Source of the DNA: Rhizobium mongolense USDA 1844
Lineage (GTDB): Bacteria > Pseudomonadota > Alphaproteobacteria > Rhizobiales > Rhizobiaceae
Reading direction: 5' to 3'
Assembly (NCBI RefSeq): GCF_000419765.1
Contig: NZ_ATTQ01000015.1
Location: forward strand, 62,001-126,000
DNA: 64,000 bases
Below, piece after piece: positions 16,902 to 25,619 of the stretch. The notes beneath the pieces are model-generated. The model was given only the letters and a program-made list of their open reading frames with translations. It ran no database searches and was not told where the DNA came from. The first letter of the stretch is position 1, and each line of letters starts with the position of its first letter. Made by a program: the position numbers and the translations under genes.

Positions 16902-18989
16902 ATGCCTTCCACACAAGAGTTCAACCCGGCGCTTGTCAACTGGAACGGGCTTCATGGCCTGCCTCGCTTCGAGGCGCTGAACGACGGTGATTTCGCCGCT
17001 GCCTTCGATGCCGCTCTCGCATCTCATGAAGTGGAGATCGACGCGATCGCCGGAAACGCGGAAGTGCCCACATTCGACAATACGATCGTCGCGCTGGAGA
17101 TTGCAGGCGATGAGCTTTCGCGTGTATCGGCACTGTTCTGGAACCGGGCGGGGGCTCACACGAACGATACAATCCAGGCGCTGGAGCGCGATATATCGCC
17201 AAAAATGTCGCGCCACTATTCCAAGATCGGAATGAACGCTGCGCTTTTTGCACGTATCGATACGCTCTGGGAGGATAGGGAAAGTCTCGGACTGACACTT
17301 GAGCAGACACGTGTGCTGGAGCGTCACTGGAAGAGCTTCGTAAAATCCGGCGCCAAACTGGCGAAGGCCGAGCAGGAGAAGCTTGCGGCGATCAACGAAA
17401 AGCTTGCAGGCTTGAGCACGCAGTTCGGACAGAACGTGCTGGCCGACGAAAAGAAGTGGTCGCTGATCCTCTGCGAAGGACCGGAGCTCGCAGGCCTTCC
17501 GGATTTCCTGAAGGACGCCATGTCGGCGGCAGCGCGCGAGCGCGGCGAAGAGGGAAAGTTTGCCGTCACGCTGTCGCGCTCGATCATCGAACCGTTCCTG
17601 ACCTTTTCCGAACGGCGCGATCTGCGCGAGCAGGCCTTCAAGGCCTGGGTCGCACGCGGCGAGAACGAGGGCGAGACGGATAATCGCGGCATCATCCGCG
17701 AGACGCTGACCCTTCGCGGCGAAGTCGCGAAGCTTCTCGGATATGGCAACTTTGCGGAACTGAAGCTCGACAACACGATGGCAAAGACGCCAGCGGCCGT
17801 AAATGATCTGCTGCGCGCCGTCTGGTCACGGGCCGTCAAACGGGCGCTTGACGAAGAGGCGGATATCGCAAGGCTGATCGCCGAGGACGGCAAGAACTAT
17901 GAGGTCATGCCCTGGGATTGGCGCTACTATGCCGAAAAGATCAGGGCGCAGCGGTACAATTTTTCCGAAACCGAACTGAAGCCCTATCTGCAGCTCGAAA
18001 AAATCATCGATGCCTGCTTTGATGTCGCCGGCCGACTCTTCGGCATTCGTGCCGTCGAGAAGAAGGGGATTGCCGCCTATCACCCCGATGTGCGCGTCTT
18101 CGAAATTCGCGATCGCGAAGATAAGCTGGTTGCGCTTTTCCTGGGGGATTATTTTGCCCGCAGTTCCAAGCGTTCCGGCGCCTGGATGAGCGCGTTCCAA
18201 TCCCAGCATAAACTCCCGATGAAGAATGGGCGTCAGGGCGAACTGCCGATCATCTACAACGTGTGCAACTTCGCAAAACCGGCGGACGGCAGGCCGGCAC
18301 TGCTTTCGCTGGACGATGCGCGCACGCTGTTCCACGAATTCGGCCATGCGCTGCATGGCATGCTTTCGAACGTGACCTATCCGACTGTGTCGGGCACCGC
18401 CGTTTCGCGCGACTTCGTGGAGCTGCCATCCCAGCTTTACGAGCACTGGCTGACAGTTCCCGCAATTCTCAAGCAATATGCCGTGCATTTCGAAACCGGC
18501 GAACCTATGCCGCAGGAACTGCTCGACAAGGTGCTTGCGGCCCGCACCTTCAACGCCGGGTTCAACACGGTCGAGTTCACCTCCTCGGCGATTGTCGATA
18601 TGGAGTTTCACACGCGCGACGCGGTGGAAGACCCGATGATGGTGCAAAAACAGGTGCTCGCCGAACTCGGGATGCCGAAGTCGCTCGTGATGCGCCATGC
18701 CTCGCCGCACTTCCAGCACATCTTCTCAGGCGGCTATTCGGCAGGCTACTATTCCTATATGTGGTCGGAAGTGCTCGATGCAGATGCTTTCGCCGCTTTC
18801 GAGGAAACCGGCGACGCCTTCAACAGTGATATGGCGCAAAAGCTCAAGGACAACATCTATTCCAGCGGCGGCTCGATCGATCCGGAAGACGCCTATAAGG
18901 GATTCCGCGGCAAGTTGCCGAGCCCGGATGCAATGCTCGTCAAGAAAGGCCTTGCCACATTCGAAGAACTTTCGGGCAGCGACGCGTAG
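16902..18989 (+). CDS. M3 family oligopeptidase / peptidyl-dipeptidase (Dcp/PrlC-like)
   Basis: A 695-residue zinc metallopeptidase of the M3 (thimet) family. The HExxH zinc motif is in LFHEFGHALHGM near residue 480, and the third ligand Glu is in the following ELPSQLYEHW segment. No signal peptide is seen, so it should act in the cytoplasm on short peptides. The start at 16902 gives MPSTQEFNPALVNWNG, usual for rhizobial members. Whether it acts as an oligopeptidase (PrlC) or releases dipeptides (Dcp) cannot be told from sequence. Confidence 0.93.
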   Translation: MPSTQEFNPALVNWNGLHGLPRFEALNDGDFAAAFDAALASHEVEIDAIAGNAEVPTFDNTIVALEIAGDELSRVSALFWNRAGAHTNDTIQALERDISPKMSRHYSKIGMNAALFARIDTLWEDRESLGLTLEQTRVLERHWKSFVKSGAKLAKAEQEKLAAINEKLAGLSTQFGQNVLADEKKWSLILCEGPELAGLPDFLKDAMSAAARERGEEGKFAVTLSRSIIEPFLTFSERRDLREQAFKAWVARGENEGETDNRGIIRETLTLRGEVAKLLGYGNFAELKLDNTMAKTPAAVNDLLRAVWSRAVKRALDEEADIARLIAEDGKNYEVMPWDWRYYAEKIRAQRYNFSETELKPYLQLEKIIDACFDVAGRLFGIRAVEKKGIAAYHPDVRVFEIRDREDKLVALFLGDYFARSSKRSGAWMSAFQSQHKLPMKNGRQGELPIIYNVCNFAKPADGRPALLSLDDARTLFHEFGHALHGMLSNVTYPTVSGTAVSRDFVELPSQLYEHWLTVPAILKQYAVHFETGEPMPQELLDKVLAARTFNAGFNTVEFTSSAIVDMEFHTRDAVEDPMMVQKQVLAELGMPKSLVMRHASPHFQHIFSGGYSAGYYSYMWSEVLDADAFAAFEETGDAFNSDMAQKLKDNIYSSGGSIDPEDAYKGFRGKLPSPDAMLVKKGLATFEELSGSDA

Positions 18990-19028
18990 GGCGGTCCTTA
19001 ACAAAATTGTCGCCGAAGTTTCGGAAAA

Positions 19029-19062
19029 CCGTCATGTCATCTTCAAGAGACTGACATGACGG
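19029..19062. promoter_or_regulatory. Perfect 11-bp inverted repeat upstream of phoD-like gene
   Basis: CCGTCATGTCA and TGACATGACGG flank a 12-base centre, 51 bases upstream of the phosphatase start and 39 past the peptidase stop. No U-run follows on the plus strand. The half-site CCGTCAT resembles the CTGTCAT unit of Pho boxes, but the units are inverted rather than in tandem, so it is not a normal PhoB site. Confidence 0.4.
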
Positions 19063-19113
19063 CCGCTCTAGGCTTGTTACGAGAGATTCGATCCCGCTCT
19101 CGAAGCAAGCCGA

Positions 19114-20703
19114 ATGAGCCATGGCATGAAACTGACGGACACGACGCGCCGCCGCTTCCTTTCTTCGATCGGCGCAGTCGGCGGCTTTGCGGCAGCTAGC
19201 CTCGTGATGCCATATTACGCGCGAGGATCTTCGAGCCGCCCCATCTTCACGTCAGGCGTTCAATCCGGTGATGTAGACGCAACCTCGGGCATGATATGGA
19301 CGCGTGTCGACCGGCCATCGCGGCTCTTCGTCGAATATTCGACCAGCGACAAATTCTTAAATGCCGTCAGGTTGGCCCCGATCGACGTCACACCGGAGAC
19401 CGATCTTGCGGGTAAGCTGCTGCTGCGGGATCTGCCGCCGGACCATGACATCTTCTACAGGTTTATGGCCGCCGACCTGCAGGACATCAACAGCGTCTCC
19501 CAACGAATTCACGGCCAGTTCCGCACCGCGCCTTCCAACAGGCGGACGATCCGCTTCGCATGGTCAGGCGATACGGCGGGGCAGGGATGGGGGATCGATG
19601 ACGAGGGTATGCGCACCTATCAAACCATCGCCTATCACCGGCCCGATTTCATGATCCATTCCGGCGATACGATCTATGCCGACAATCCAATGCCGGACGA
19701 GATCCGGCTACGTGACGGCGGACTCTGGAAGAACAGAATCGTGACCGAGGAGAAGCGCGACATCGCGCAGACGCTCGATCAGTTTCGCGGACAGTGGAAA
19801 TACAATCTGCTCGACGAACATGTGAAGGAACTGAATGCAGTCTGTCCGGTCATCTATCAATGGGACGACCACGAGGTTTTAAACAACTGGTCGCCTTCGA
19901 CCGACCTTCGCGGCAATGAACGCTACAAGGAAAAGTCCGTTTCGACGCTGGCAACTCGGGCAAGCCGCGCTTTCCATGAAATGACGCCAATCCGCTACAT
20001 TGCCGCCGAACCAGGGCGCGTCTACCGGAAAGTCTCATATGGTCCGCTGCTCGATATCTTCTTCGTCGATCTGCGATCCTATCGGGGGCCGAACGACCAT
20101 GGCCTGGATCCGGTCCTGTCGGCGACGTCCCGCATCCTTGGCGAAGGGCAGGTAGCATGGCTGAAGCGCGAACTGGTGCGCTCGACGGCAACATGGAAGG
20201 TGATTGCCTGCGATATGCCGGTCGGACTGGTCATCTGGGATGATTATGGAAAGCGCCAAGGCAGCGAGTCCTTCTCTAACGGCGACAATGGAGCGCCGCT
20301 CGGGCGAGAGTTAGAATTTGCTGATCTGCTGCGTTTCATCCGCGACGCGGCGATTTCGAACATCGTCTGGCTGACGGCTGACGTCCACTACACTGCGGCG
20401 CATTATTACAATCCGGCCAAAGCGAAATTCCCGGAGTTCTTGCCATTCTGGGAATTCGTCTCCGGGCCGTTGCATTCCGGGACCTACGGAGCGCAGGAGC
20501 TCGACATGACCTTCGGCCCAGACGTGCGATTCATCAAGGCCGCACCTGGCGGTGCGGACTCCAATCTTCCACCGTCTGCTGGCCTTCAGTTCTTCGGACT
20601 GGTCGAAATCGACGGGCAGACCGAGCAGATGACCGTGCGGCTGATGGACAGAAACGATACCGAACTCTGGCGGACGGTCATCGACCCTCAACATGTGAGC
20701 TAG
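19114..20703 (+). CDS. phoD: PhoD-type alkaline phosphatase / phosphodiesterase, Tat-exported
   Basis: A 529-residue protein with a twin-arginine signal (TTRRRFLSSIGAVGGFAAAS, about residues 10-30), so it is exported folded, with its metals, to the periplasm. PhoD domain marks follow: a Fibronectin-like N-terminal domain (FTSGVQSGDVDATSGMIWTR), then WSGDTAGQGWG, HSGDTIYAD, WDDHEVLNNW and LTADVHYTAAHYY, which supply the Asp, Asn and His metal ligands. PhoD enzymes hydrolyse phosphate mono- and diesters and use calcium and iron. The inverted repeat at 19029-19062 is the only candidate control site seen. Confidence 0.9.
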   Translation: MSHGMKLTDTTRRRFLSSIGAVGGFAAASLVMPYYARGSSSRPIFTSGVQSGDVDATSGMIWTRVDRPSRLFVEYSTSDKFLNAVRLAPIDVTPETDLAGKLLLRDLPPDHDIFYRFMAADLQDINSVSQRIHGQFRTAPSNRRTIRFAWSGDTAGQGWGIDDEGMRTYQTIAYHRPDFMIHSGDTIYADNPMPDEIRLRDGGLWKNRIVTEEKRDIAQTLDQFRGQWKYNLLDEHVKELNAVCPVIYQWDDHEVLNNWSPSTDLRGNERYKEKSVSTLATRASRAFHEMTPIRYIAAEPGRVYRKVSYGPLLDIFFVDLRSYRGPNDHGLDPVLSATSRILGEGQVAWLKRELVRSTATWKVIACDMPVGLVIWDDYGKRQGSESFSNGDNGAPLGRELEFADLLRFIRDAAISNIVWLTADVHYTAAHYYNPAKAKFPEFLPFWEFVSGPLHSGTYGAQELDMTFGPDVRFIKAAPGGADSNLPPSAGLQFFGLVEIDGQTEQMTVRLMDRNDTELWRTVIDPQHVS

Positions 20704-20763
20704 GCCTACATGGCCGCTATCGCCCCTCCCCCCTTTCGCAAACGCGAAAAACACTGTATGAGC

Positions 20764-20783
20764 GCGCCAAACGTAATTGGCGC
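20764..20783 (+). terminator. Hairpin between phoD and typA, possible terminator
   Basis: GCGCCAA pairs with TTGGCGC across six bases and is followed by TTTCCCTT. It may end the phosphatase transcript. Confidence 0.45.
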
Positions 20784-20826
20784 TTTCCCTTGAACGTAGC
20801 GCCTCAGCCTCAGAGATTTGAAACAT

Positions 20827-22647
20827 ATGGCACTTCGCAACATCGCGATTATCGCTCACGTTGACCATGGCAAAACGACCTTGGTGGACGAGCTCCTGAA
20901 ACAGTCCGGCTCGTTTCGTGAGAACCAGCGCGTTGCAGAACGCGTGATGGATTCCAACGACCTTGAAAAGGAGCGCGGCATCACCATTCTCGCCAAGGCG
21001 ACCTCGGTCGAATGGAAAGGTGTCCGCATCAACATTGTCGACACCCCGGGCCACGCCGATTTCGGCGGCGAAGTTGAGCGCATTCTCTCGATGGTGGACG
21101 GCGCGATCGTGCTCGTCGACGCTTCGGAAGGTCCGATGCCGCAGACGAAGTTCGTTGTCGGCAAGGCGCTGAAGGTCGGTCTTCGTCCGATCGTCGCGAT
21201 CAACAAGATCGACCGTCCGGACGGCCGCCACGAGGAAGTGATCAACGAAGTTTTCGACCTGTTTGCAAACCTCGACGCGACCGACGAACAGCTCGACTTC
21301 CCGATCCTTTACGGTTCTGGCCGTGACGGCTGGATGAACGTCAACCCGGAAGGTCCGAAGGATCAGGGTCTGGCACCGCTTCTCGACCTCGTGCTCGAGC
21401 ATGTTCCGGAGCCGACCGTTCACGAAGGTCCGTTCACGATGATCGGCACAATCCTCGAAGCCAACCCCTTTCTCGGCCGTATCATCACCGGCCGCATCAA
21501 TTCCGGTTCGATCAAGCCGAACCAGCCGGTCAAGGTTCTGCATGCCGACGGCAAGACGATCGAGACCGGCCGTATCTCCAAGATCCTCGCTTTCCGCGGT
21601 ATCGAGCGTCAGCCGATCGAAGAGGCGCATGCAGGCGATATCATCGCGATCGCCGGCCTCTCGAAGGGCACGGTTGCCGATACTTTCTGCGACCCGTCGA
21701 TCACCGAGCCGCTGCAGGCCCAGCCGATCGATCCGCCGACGGTCACCATGTCCTTCATCGTCAACGACAGCCCCTATGCCGGCACAGAAGGCGACAAGGT
21801 CACCTCGCGCGTCATCCGCGACCGTCTGTTCAAGGAAGCTGAAGGCAACGTTGCGCTGAAGATCGAAGAATCCTCCGAAAAGGATTCGTTCTTCGTATCC
21901 GGCCGCGGCGAATTGCAGCTTGCGGTTCTGATCGAGACGATGCGCCGCGAAGGCTTCGAGCTGGCCGTTTCGCGCCCGCGCGTCGTCATGCACAAGGACG
22001 AAGCAACGGGCGAGATGCTCGAGCCGATCGAAGAAGTCGTCATCGACGTCGATGAAGAGCATTCGGGCGTCGTGGTGCAGAAGATGTCGGAGCGCAAGGC
22101 CGAAATGGTCGAGCTGCGTCCCTCGGGCGGCAACCGCGTCCGTCTTGTCTTCTTCGCACCGACCCGCGGCCTGATCGGCTACCAGTCAGAACTGCTCACC
22201 GATACGCGCGGCACGGCCGTGATGAACCGCCTTTTCCACGACTATCAGCCGTACAAGGGTGAGATCGGCGGCCGCGTCAACGGCGTGCTGCTTGCCAACG
22301 ACTCCGGTGAAGCTGTGGCCTATGCTCTCTTCAATCTTGAAGACCGCGGTCCGATGATCATCGACGCCGGCGAAAAGGTCTATGCCGGCATGATCATCGG
22401 CATTCACAGCAGAGACAACGACCTCGAAGTGAACGTGCTGAAGGGCAAGAAGCTGACGAACATACGCGCCGCCGGCAAGGACGAAGCCGTCAAGCTCACG
22501 CCGCCGATCCGCATGACGCTCGACCGCGCGCTGTCCTGGATCCAGGATGACGAACTGGTCGAAGTGACGCCGAAGTCGATCCGTCTGCGCAAGATGTATC
22601 TCGACCCGAACGAGCGTAAGCGTTTCGAAAAGGCACGCTACGCCTAA
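20827..22647 (+). CDS. typA: Translational GTPase TypA/BipA
   Basis: A 606-residue ribosome-binding GTPase. G1 is in AHVDHGKTT (residues 10-18), G3 in DTPGHADFGGEVER, G4 in NKID. EF-G-like domains II, III and V follow, and a C-terminal BipA domain. The ATG at 20827 gives MALRNIAIIAHVDHGKTT; a TTG nine bases earlier is less likely. BipA assists 50S subunit assembly, mainly at low temperature or under stress. A strong terminator follows at 22671. Confidence 0.97.
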   Translation: MALRNIAIIAHVDHGKTTLVDELLKQSGSFRENQRVAERVMDSNDLEKERGITILAKATSVEWKGVRINIVDTPGHADFGGEVERILSMVDGAIVLVDASEGPMPQTKFVVGKALKVGLRPIVAINKIDRPDGRHEEVINEVFDLFANLDATDEQLDFPILYGSGRDGWMNVNPEGPKDQGLAPLLDLVLEHVPEPTVHEGPFTMIGTILEANPFLGRIITGRINSGSIKPNQPVKVLHADGKTIETGRISKILAFRGIERQPIEEAHAGDIIAIAGLSKGTVADTFCDPSITEPLQAQPIDPPTVTMSFIVNDSPYAGTEGDKVTSRVIRDRLFKEAEGNVALKIEESSEKDSFFVSGRGELQLAVLIETMRREGFELAVSRPRVVMHKDEATGEMLEPIEEVVIDVDEEHSGVVVQKMSERKAEMVELRPSGGNRVRLVFFAPTRGLIGYQSELLTDTRGTAVMNRLFHDYQPYKGEIGGRVNGVLLANDSGEAVAYALFNLEDRGPMIIDAGEKVYAGMIIGIHSRDNDLEVNVLKGKKLTNIRAAGKDEAVKLTPPIRMTLDRALSWIQDDELVEVTPKSIRLRKMYLDPNERKRFEKARYA

Positions 22648-22670
22648 GCGATTCTAATTGCTGACATTTC

Positions 22671-22698
22671 AAACCCCGGCCTGGCGCCGGGGTTTTTT
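22671..22698 (+). terminator. Strong Rho-independent terminator after typA
   Basis: AACCCCGGC pairs with GCCGGGGTT around five bases, followed by TTTTTTGTT, 24 bases past the typA stop codon. Confidence 0.9.
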
Positions 22699-22734
22699 GT
22701 TGTGCGGCGCGCTGATTCCGTCTTGTGACAATCG

Positions 22735-22749
22735 TTAAAAAAGCGTTAA
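22735..22749. promoter_or_regulatory. Candidate CtrA-binding site
   Basis: An exact TTAA-N7-TTAA between the typA terminator and the GNAT gene, 97 bases before its start. If it covers a -35 box, transcription would start near 22785, giving a leader of about 60 bases. Confidence 0.45.
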
Positions 22750-22846
22750 ATTTTGCTCATCGTCCACATGTTAAGTCTGTGGGCAAACGGCCGAAACGCA
22801 TCATCGCGTATGGTTAATTGCCTGCTGGAAGACCAGAGTAAGCGTT

Positions 22847-23353
22847 ATGAAGACGTTGTCGATCGATGTCCGGCGGGCAGAACCGCATGATGCCCAAGCC
22901 ATCTCCGAGGTGCATCGCCTTGCCTGGCAGCACACTTATGCCGGGATCATTCCGCATCGCGCTTTGACGCAGATGATTGAACGCCGGGGCGAGAACTGGT
23001 GGCGCAAGGCGACCCGCGGCCCGGCAACCCTCCTCGTTCTCGATGTCGCCGGCACGGTCGCAGGTTATGCCACACTTGGCCTCAATCGGGCCCGAGCGCT
23101 GCCGCAGGAAGGCGAGATCTACGAGCTCTATCTTCGTCCTGAGTATCAGGGCATTGGTCTTGGACGCATGCTGTTCGGCGAGGCTCGGCGGCTCCTGAAA
23201 TCACTCGGCTGCAAGGGACTGGTGGTCTGGTGTCTGGAGGAGAACGAGAATGCCAGCCAGTTCTATCGCGGCCATGGCGGCATTGACTTTTGCGAAGGCA
23301 TGGAAAGCTTCGACCACAGGCAGCTGAAGAAGATTGGCTTCATCTGGAACTGA
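22847..23353 (+). CDS. GNAT family N-acetyltransferase
   Basis: A 168-residue acetyltransferase with the acetyl-CoA motif in RPEYQGIGLGRMLFGEARR, and the end VVWCLEENENASQFYRGHGG typical of GNAT motif B. The N-terminal part (EVHRLAWQHTYAGIIPHRAL) is common in uncharacterised rhizobial GNAT proteins. The substrate is unknown. It is a single gene between the typA terminator and ppa, with a candidate CtrA site upstream. Confidence 0.87.
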   Translation: MKTLSIDVRRAEPHDAQAISEVHRLAWQHTYAGIIPHRALTQMIERRGENWWRKATRGPATLLVLDVAGTVAGYATLGLNRARALPQEGEIYELYLRPEYQGIGLGRMLFGEARRLLKSLGCKGLVVWCLEENENASQFYRGHGGIDFCEGMESFDHRQLKKIGFIWN

Positions 23354-23460
23354 AAAGCCAAGCCCCCGTCTTTTGAAACAGCGCTGCATCGCTTTGAAGC
23401 GGCTGCTGAAAATGGGCGCTCTCTCCTCGATAATGCAGACGAATCTTGAACATCCCAAAC

Positions 23461-23474
23461 ACGCAATGTTGCGT
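23461..23474. promoter_or_regulatory. Short palindrome upstream of ppa
   Basis: ACGCAA-TG-TTGCGT, a 14-bp inverted repeat 57 bases before the ppa start. It may be chance; no regulator is known to me for it. Confidence 0.2.
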
Positions 23475-23530
23475 TGCGGGATGAAACGGACTATTTGGCT
23501 GCGAACAATTCACCTCGTGGGAGTTTTCGT

Positions 23531-24064
23531 ATGCGCATCGACGCCATTTCCATCGGCAAGAATCCTCCGGAAGATGTCAACGTCATCGTTGAAGTTCCGG
23601 TCGGCGGTCACCCCATCAAGTATGAAATGGACAAGGAAGCCGGCACGCTGGTCGTCGACCGCTTCCTCTATACGCCGATGACCTATCCGGGCAACTACGG
23701 CTTCGTGCCGCACACGCTTTCGGAAGACGGCGATCCGATCGATGTCCTAATCGCCAGCACACGTCCGCTGGTTCCGGGCTGCGTCATCAATGTCCGCCCG
23801 ATCGGCGTTCTGAAGATGGAAGACAATTCGGGCAAGGACGAGAAGATCATCGCCGTCCCGTCGCCGGCGCTTACGCTGCGCTACGAGAAGGTGAGGGACT
23901 ACACCGACCTTCCGGAGATTACCTTGAAGCAGATCGAACACTTCTTCGAGCACTACAAGGATCTGGAACCCGGCAAGTGGGTGAAGATTTTCGGCTGGGG
24001 CGATTCGAAGGAAGCCGGTCAGCTGATCCTCGAAGCCGTTGAGCGCGCCAAGAAGGCGAAATAA
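23531..24064 (+). CDS. ppa: Inorganic pyrophosphatase (family I)
   Basis: A 177-residue soluble pyrophosphatase of normal length. The family signature with catalytic Asp residues reads DGDPIDVLI near residue 67, and further metal ligands are in KVRDYTDLPE. It splits pyrophosphate to phosphate, driving biosynthetic reactions. The ATG at 23531 starts MRIDAISIGKNPPEDVNVIV, as in homologues. Its tail is four bases from the tail of the convergent DUF167 gene. Confidence 0.96.
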   Translation: MRIDAISIGKNPPEDVNVIVEVPVGGHPIKYEMDKEAGTLVVDRFLYTPMTYPGNYGFVPHTLSEDGDPIDVLIASTRPLVPGCVINVRPIGVLKMEDNSGKDEKIIAVPSPALTLRYEKVRDYTDLPEITLKQIEHFFEHYKDLEPGKWVKIFGWGDSKEAGQLILEAVERAKKAK

Positions 24065-24068
24065 GCCG

Positions 24069-24383
24069 CTATAAGTTCAGAAGCTTTTCGAGCCTTTCCA
24101 TCAAGTCCTCCGGACCGCCATCGATCCGGAGGACTTTTTTGCGCGATGTATCGCCTGACATCAATTGGATCGAGGATTTCGGAATGCCGAGCGCCTTGGA
24201 CAGAAGCGCGATCAGCGCCTTGTTGGCTTTTCCCTTCTCAGGAATCGCTGCGACACGGATCTTAATGTGGCACTCGCCTTCAGCATCGGCCTCGATGCCA
24301 TCGATCGCGTCGCGCCCGCCATTCGGGGTCAACCGAACGGCGAGGCGTATATGATCATCGAATATCTTCCAAGCGGAGTTCAC
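24069..24383 (-). CDS. DUF167 (YggU) family protein
   Basis: A 104-residue protein with the DUF167 core: LAVRLTPNGGRDAIDG, then IRVAAIPEKGKANKALIALLSKALGIPKSSIQLMSGDTSRKK. The GTG at 24383 shares four bases (GTGA) with the stop of yggT, so the two are translationally coupled; the frame is open further upstream but a longer product would lack homology. YggU-YggT is a conserved pair. The function is unknown. Confidence 0.88.
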   Translation of the reverse strand: MNSAWKIFDDHIRLAVRLTPNGGRDAIDGIEADAEGECHIKIRVAAIPEKGKANKALIALLSKALGIPKSSIQLMSGDTSRKKVLRIDGGPEDLMERLEKLLNL

Positions 24384-24670
24384 GCCACCAGCGGGAAGAT
24401 CGTGTTCCACATCAGGGAGCGCAGGAAGAAGATAATCAGCAGCAGAATGATCGGCGAAATGTCGATACCGCCGAGATTCGGCAATAGCCGGCGAATCGGC
24501 CGCAGCAGCGGCTCGGTGACATTATAGAGGAACATGCCGACCGAATTGACGAACTGGTTCGAGGAATTGATGACGTTGAAGGCGTAAAGCCAGGAGAATA
24601 TGGCACTCGCAATCAGCACCCAAGTATAAAGATTCAAAGCCAAATCAATGGTTTGAAAGAGGGCAATCAT
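24380..24670 (-). CDS. YggT family inner-membrane protein
   Basis: A 96-residue protein with two membrane segments (about residues 5-25 and 65-90) and the family sequence INSSNQFVNSVGMFLYNVTEPLLRPIRRLLP between them. GGAG six bases before the ATG at 24670 sets the start; an upstream in-frame start at 24700 is less well placed. In other bacteria YggT-like proteins affect membrane or osmotic functions, but the role is unclear. The yggU gene follows with a four-base overlap. Confidence 0.88.
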   Translation of the reverse strand: MIALFQTIDLALNLYTWVLIASAIFSWLYAFNVINSSNQFVNSVGMFLYNVTEPLLRPIRRLLPNLGGIDISPIILLLIIFFLRSLMWNTIFPLVA

Positions 24671-24860
24671 CGTGGTCTCCAGTTCGTTGCTGACAGACAT
24701 GTATCTATTGGCGGCTAAACGGGCAAGTGCCGCGTGAAAACCCGCGGCGAATCATGCTTGGCGAACCCTGCCCGCACATGCGTCCGGCTTTTTCGCAGCA
24801 GATAACGAGCAGCGCAATGGGGAAGCAGCAGCGCTTGGTCTCAAGTGGATTGCTGCGCGC

Positions 24861-25619
24861 CTATGCGGACAGCGCAGCTATGGAGCCCGGTACGGCCTTT
24901 GCCGTCTTGCCTTCAAAGACGATATCGAGAAATTCGGTCAACCACGCCTTGAGCGGCGCATCGAAGAGCATGCGGCCCTCCAGATGTTCCCGTCCCTGCT
25001 GCGCGTTCGGCAGAATGAAGCGGTGGGCGCCGTGGACGACCCAGCGATGCATCATGACGCGGGTGAGCTCTGCGTGGAATTGCAGCGCCCAGGCGTTGCC
25101 GCTGTAGCGAAAGGCCTGGTTGGGATAGGTATCGCCTTCCGCAAGCAAATGGGCGCCGTGCGGCAGATCGAAGCCCTCGCGATGGAAATGGTAGACCATC
25201 TTAGGCCAGTGCATCAGCAACCGGCCCTTTTCGGTCGGACGGAGCGGATACCACCCGATTTCGGTCGAGCCGTCGGCATTCGACTGCACCTTGCCGCCAA
25301 GATGGCGCACCAGCATCTGCGCTCCAAGGCAGATGCCGAGGAACGGGCGGTTTTCCTTGAGTGGAATGTCCAGCCAGTTGATCTCGCTCTTTATGAATTC
25401 GTCTGGATCGTTTGCACTCATCGGCCCGCCGAAGACGACCGATCCGGCATGGTTCTCCAGCGTAGTGGGCAGCTTATCGCCCAGAACCGGGCGGCGGATG
25501 TCGAGGCTATAACCCTTGTCGGCCAGGAGCTGGCCGACGCGGCCGGGGCTGGAGCGTTCCTGGTGCAGGATGATCAGTATGGGGCGCTTGTCACGTTTGA
25601 TGGGGCGGTCAATCGACAT
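24861..25619 (-). CDS. Class I glutamine amidotransferase (GMP-synthase-like domain)
   Basis: A 252-residue protein with the class I amidotransferase fold: nucleophile Cys in FLGICLGAQMLVRHLGG (near residue 97), the oxyanion segment VVFGGPMSAND, and the catalytic His-x-Glu in LQFHAEL. It has no synthetase domain, as is usual for the stand-alone members, some of which hydrolyse gamma-glutamyl compounds. The start overlaps the end of the TerB gene by 11 bases, so the two are coupled. It is the last gene of the hemC-hemD-mitofilin-hemY-terB group. Confidence 0.88.
   Translation of the reverse strand: MSIDRPIKRDKRPILIILHQERSSPGRVGQLLADKGYSLDIRRPVLGDKLPTTLENHAGSVVFGGPMSANDPDEFIKSEINWLDIPLKENRPFLGICLGAQMLVRHLGGKVQSNADGSTEIGWYPLRPTEKGRLLMHWPKMVYHFHREGFDLPHGAHLLAEGDTYPNQAFRYSGNAWALQFHAELTRVMMHRWVVHGAHRFILPNAQQGREHLEGRMLFDAPLKAWLTEFLDIVFEGKTAKAVPGSIAALSA

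Noticed and set aside
19029..19062. A normal Pho box before phoD
   Set aside because: A Pho box needs tandem CTGTCAT units; here the units are inverted and only partly match.
24727..25107. Plus-strand frame opposite the amidotransferase end
   Set aside because: Mostly antisense to the amidotransferase gene, with an unusual composition.
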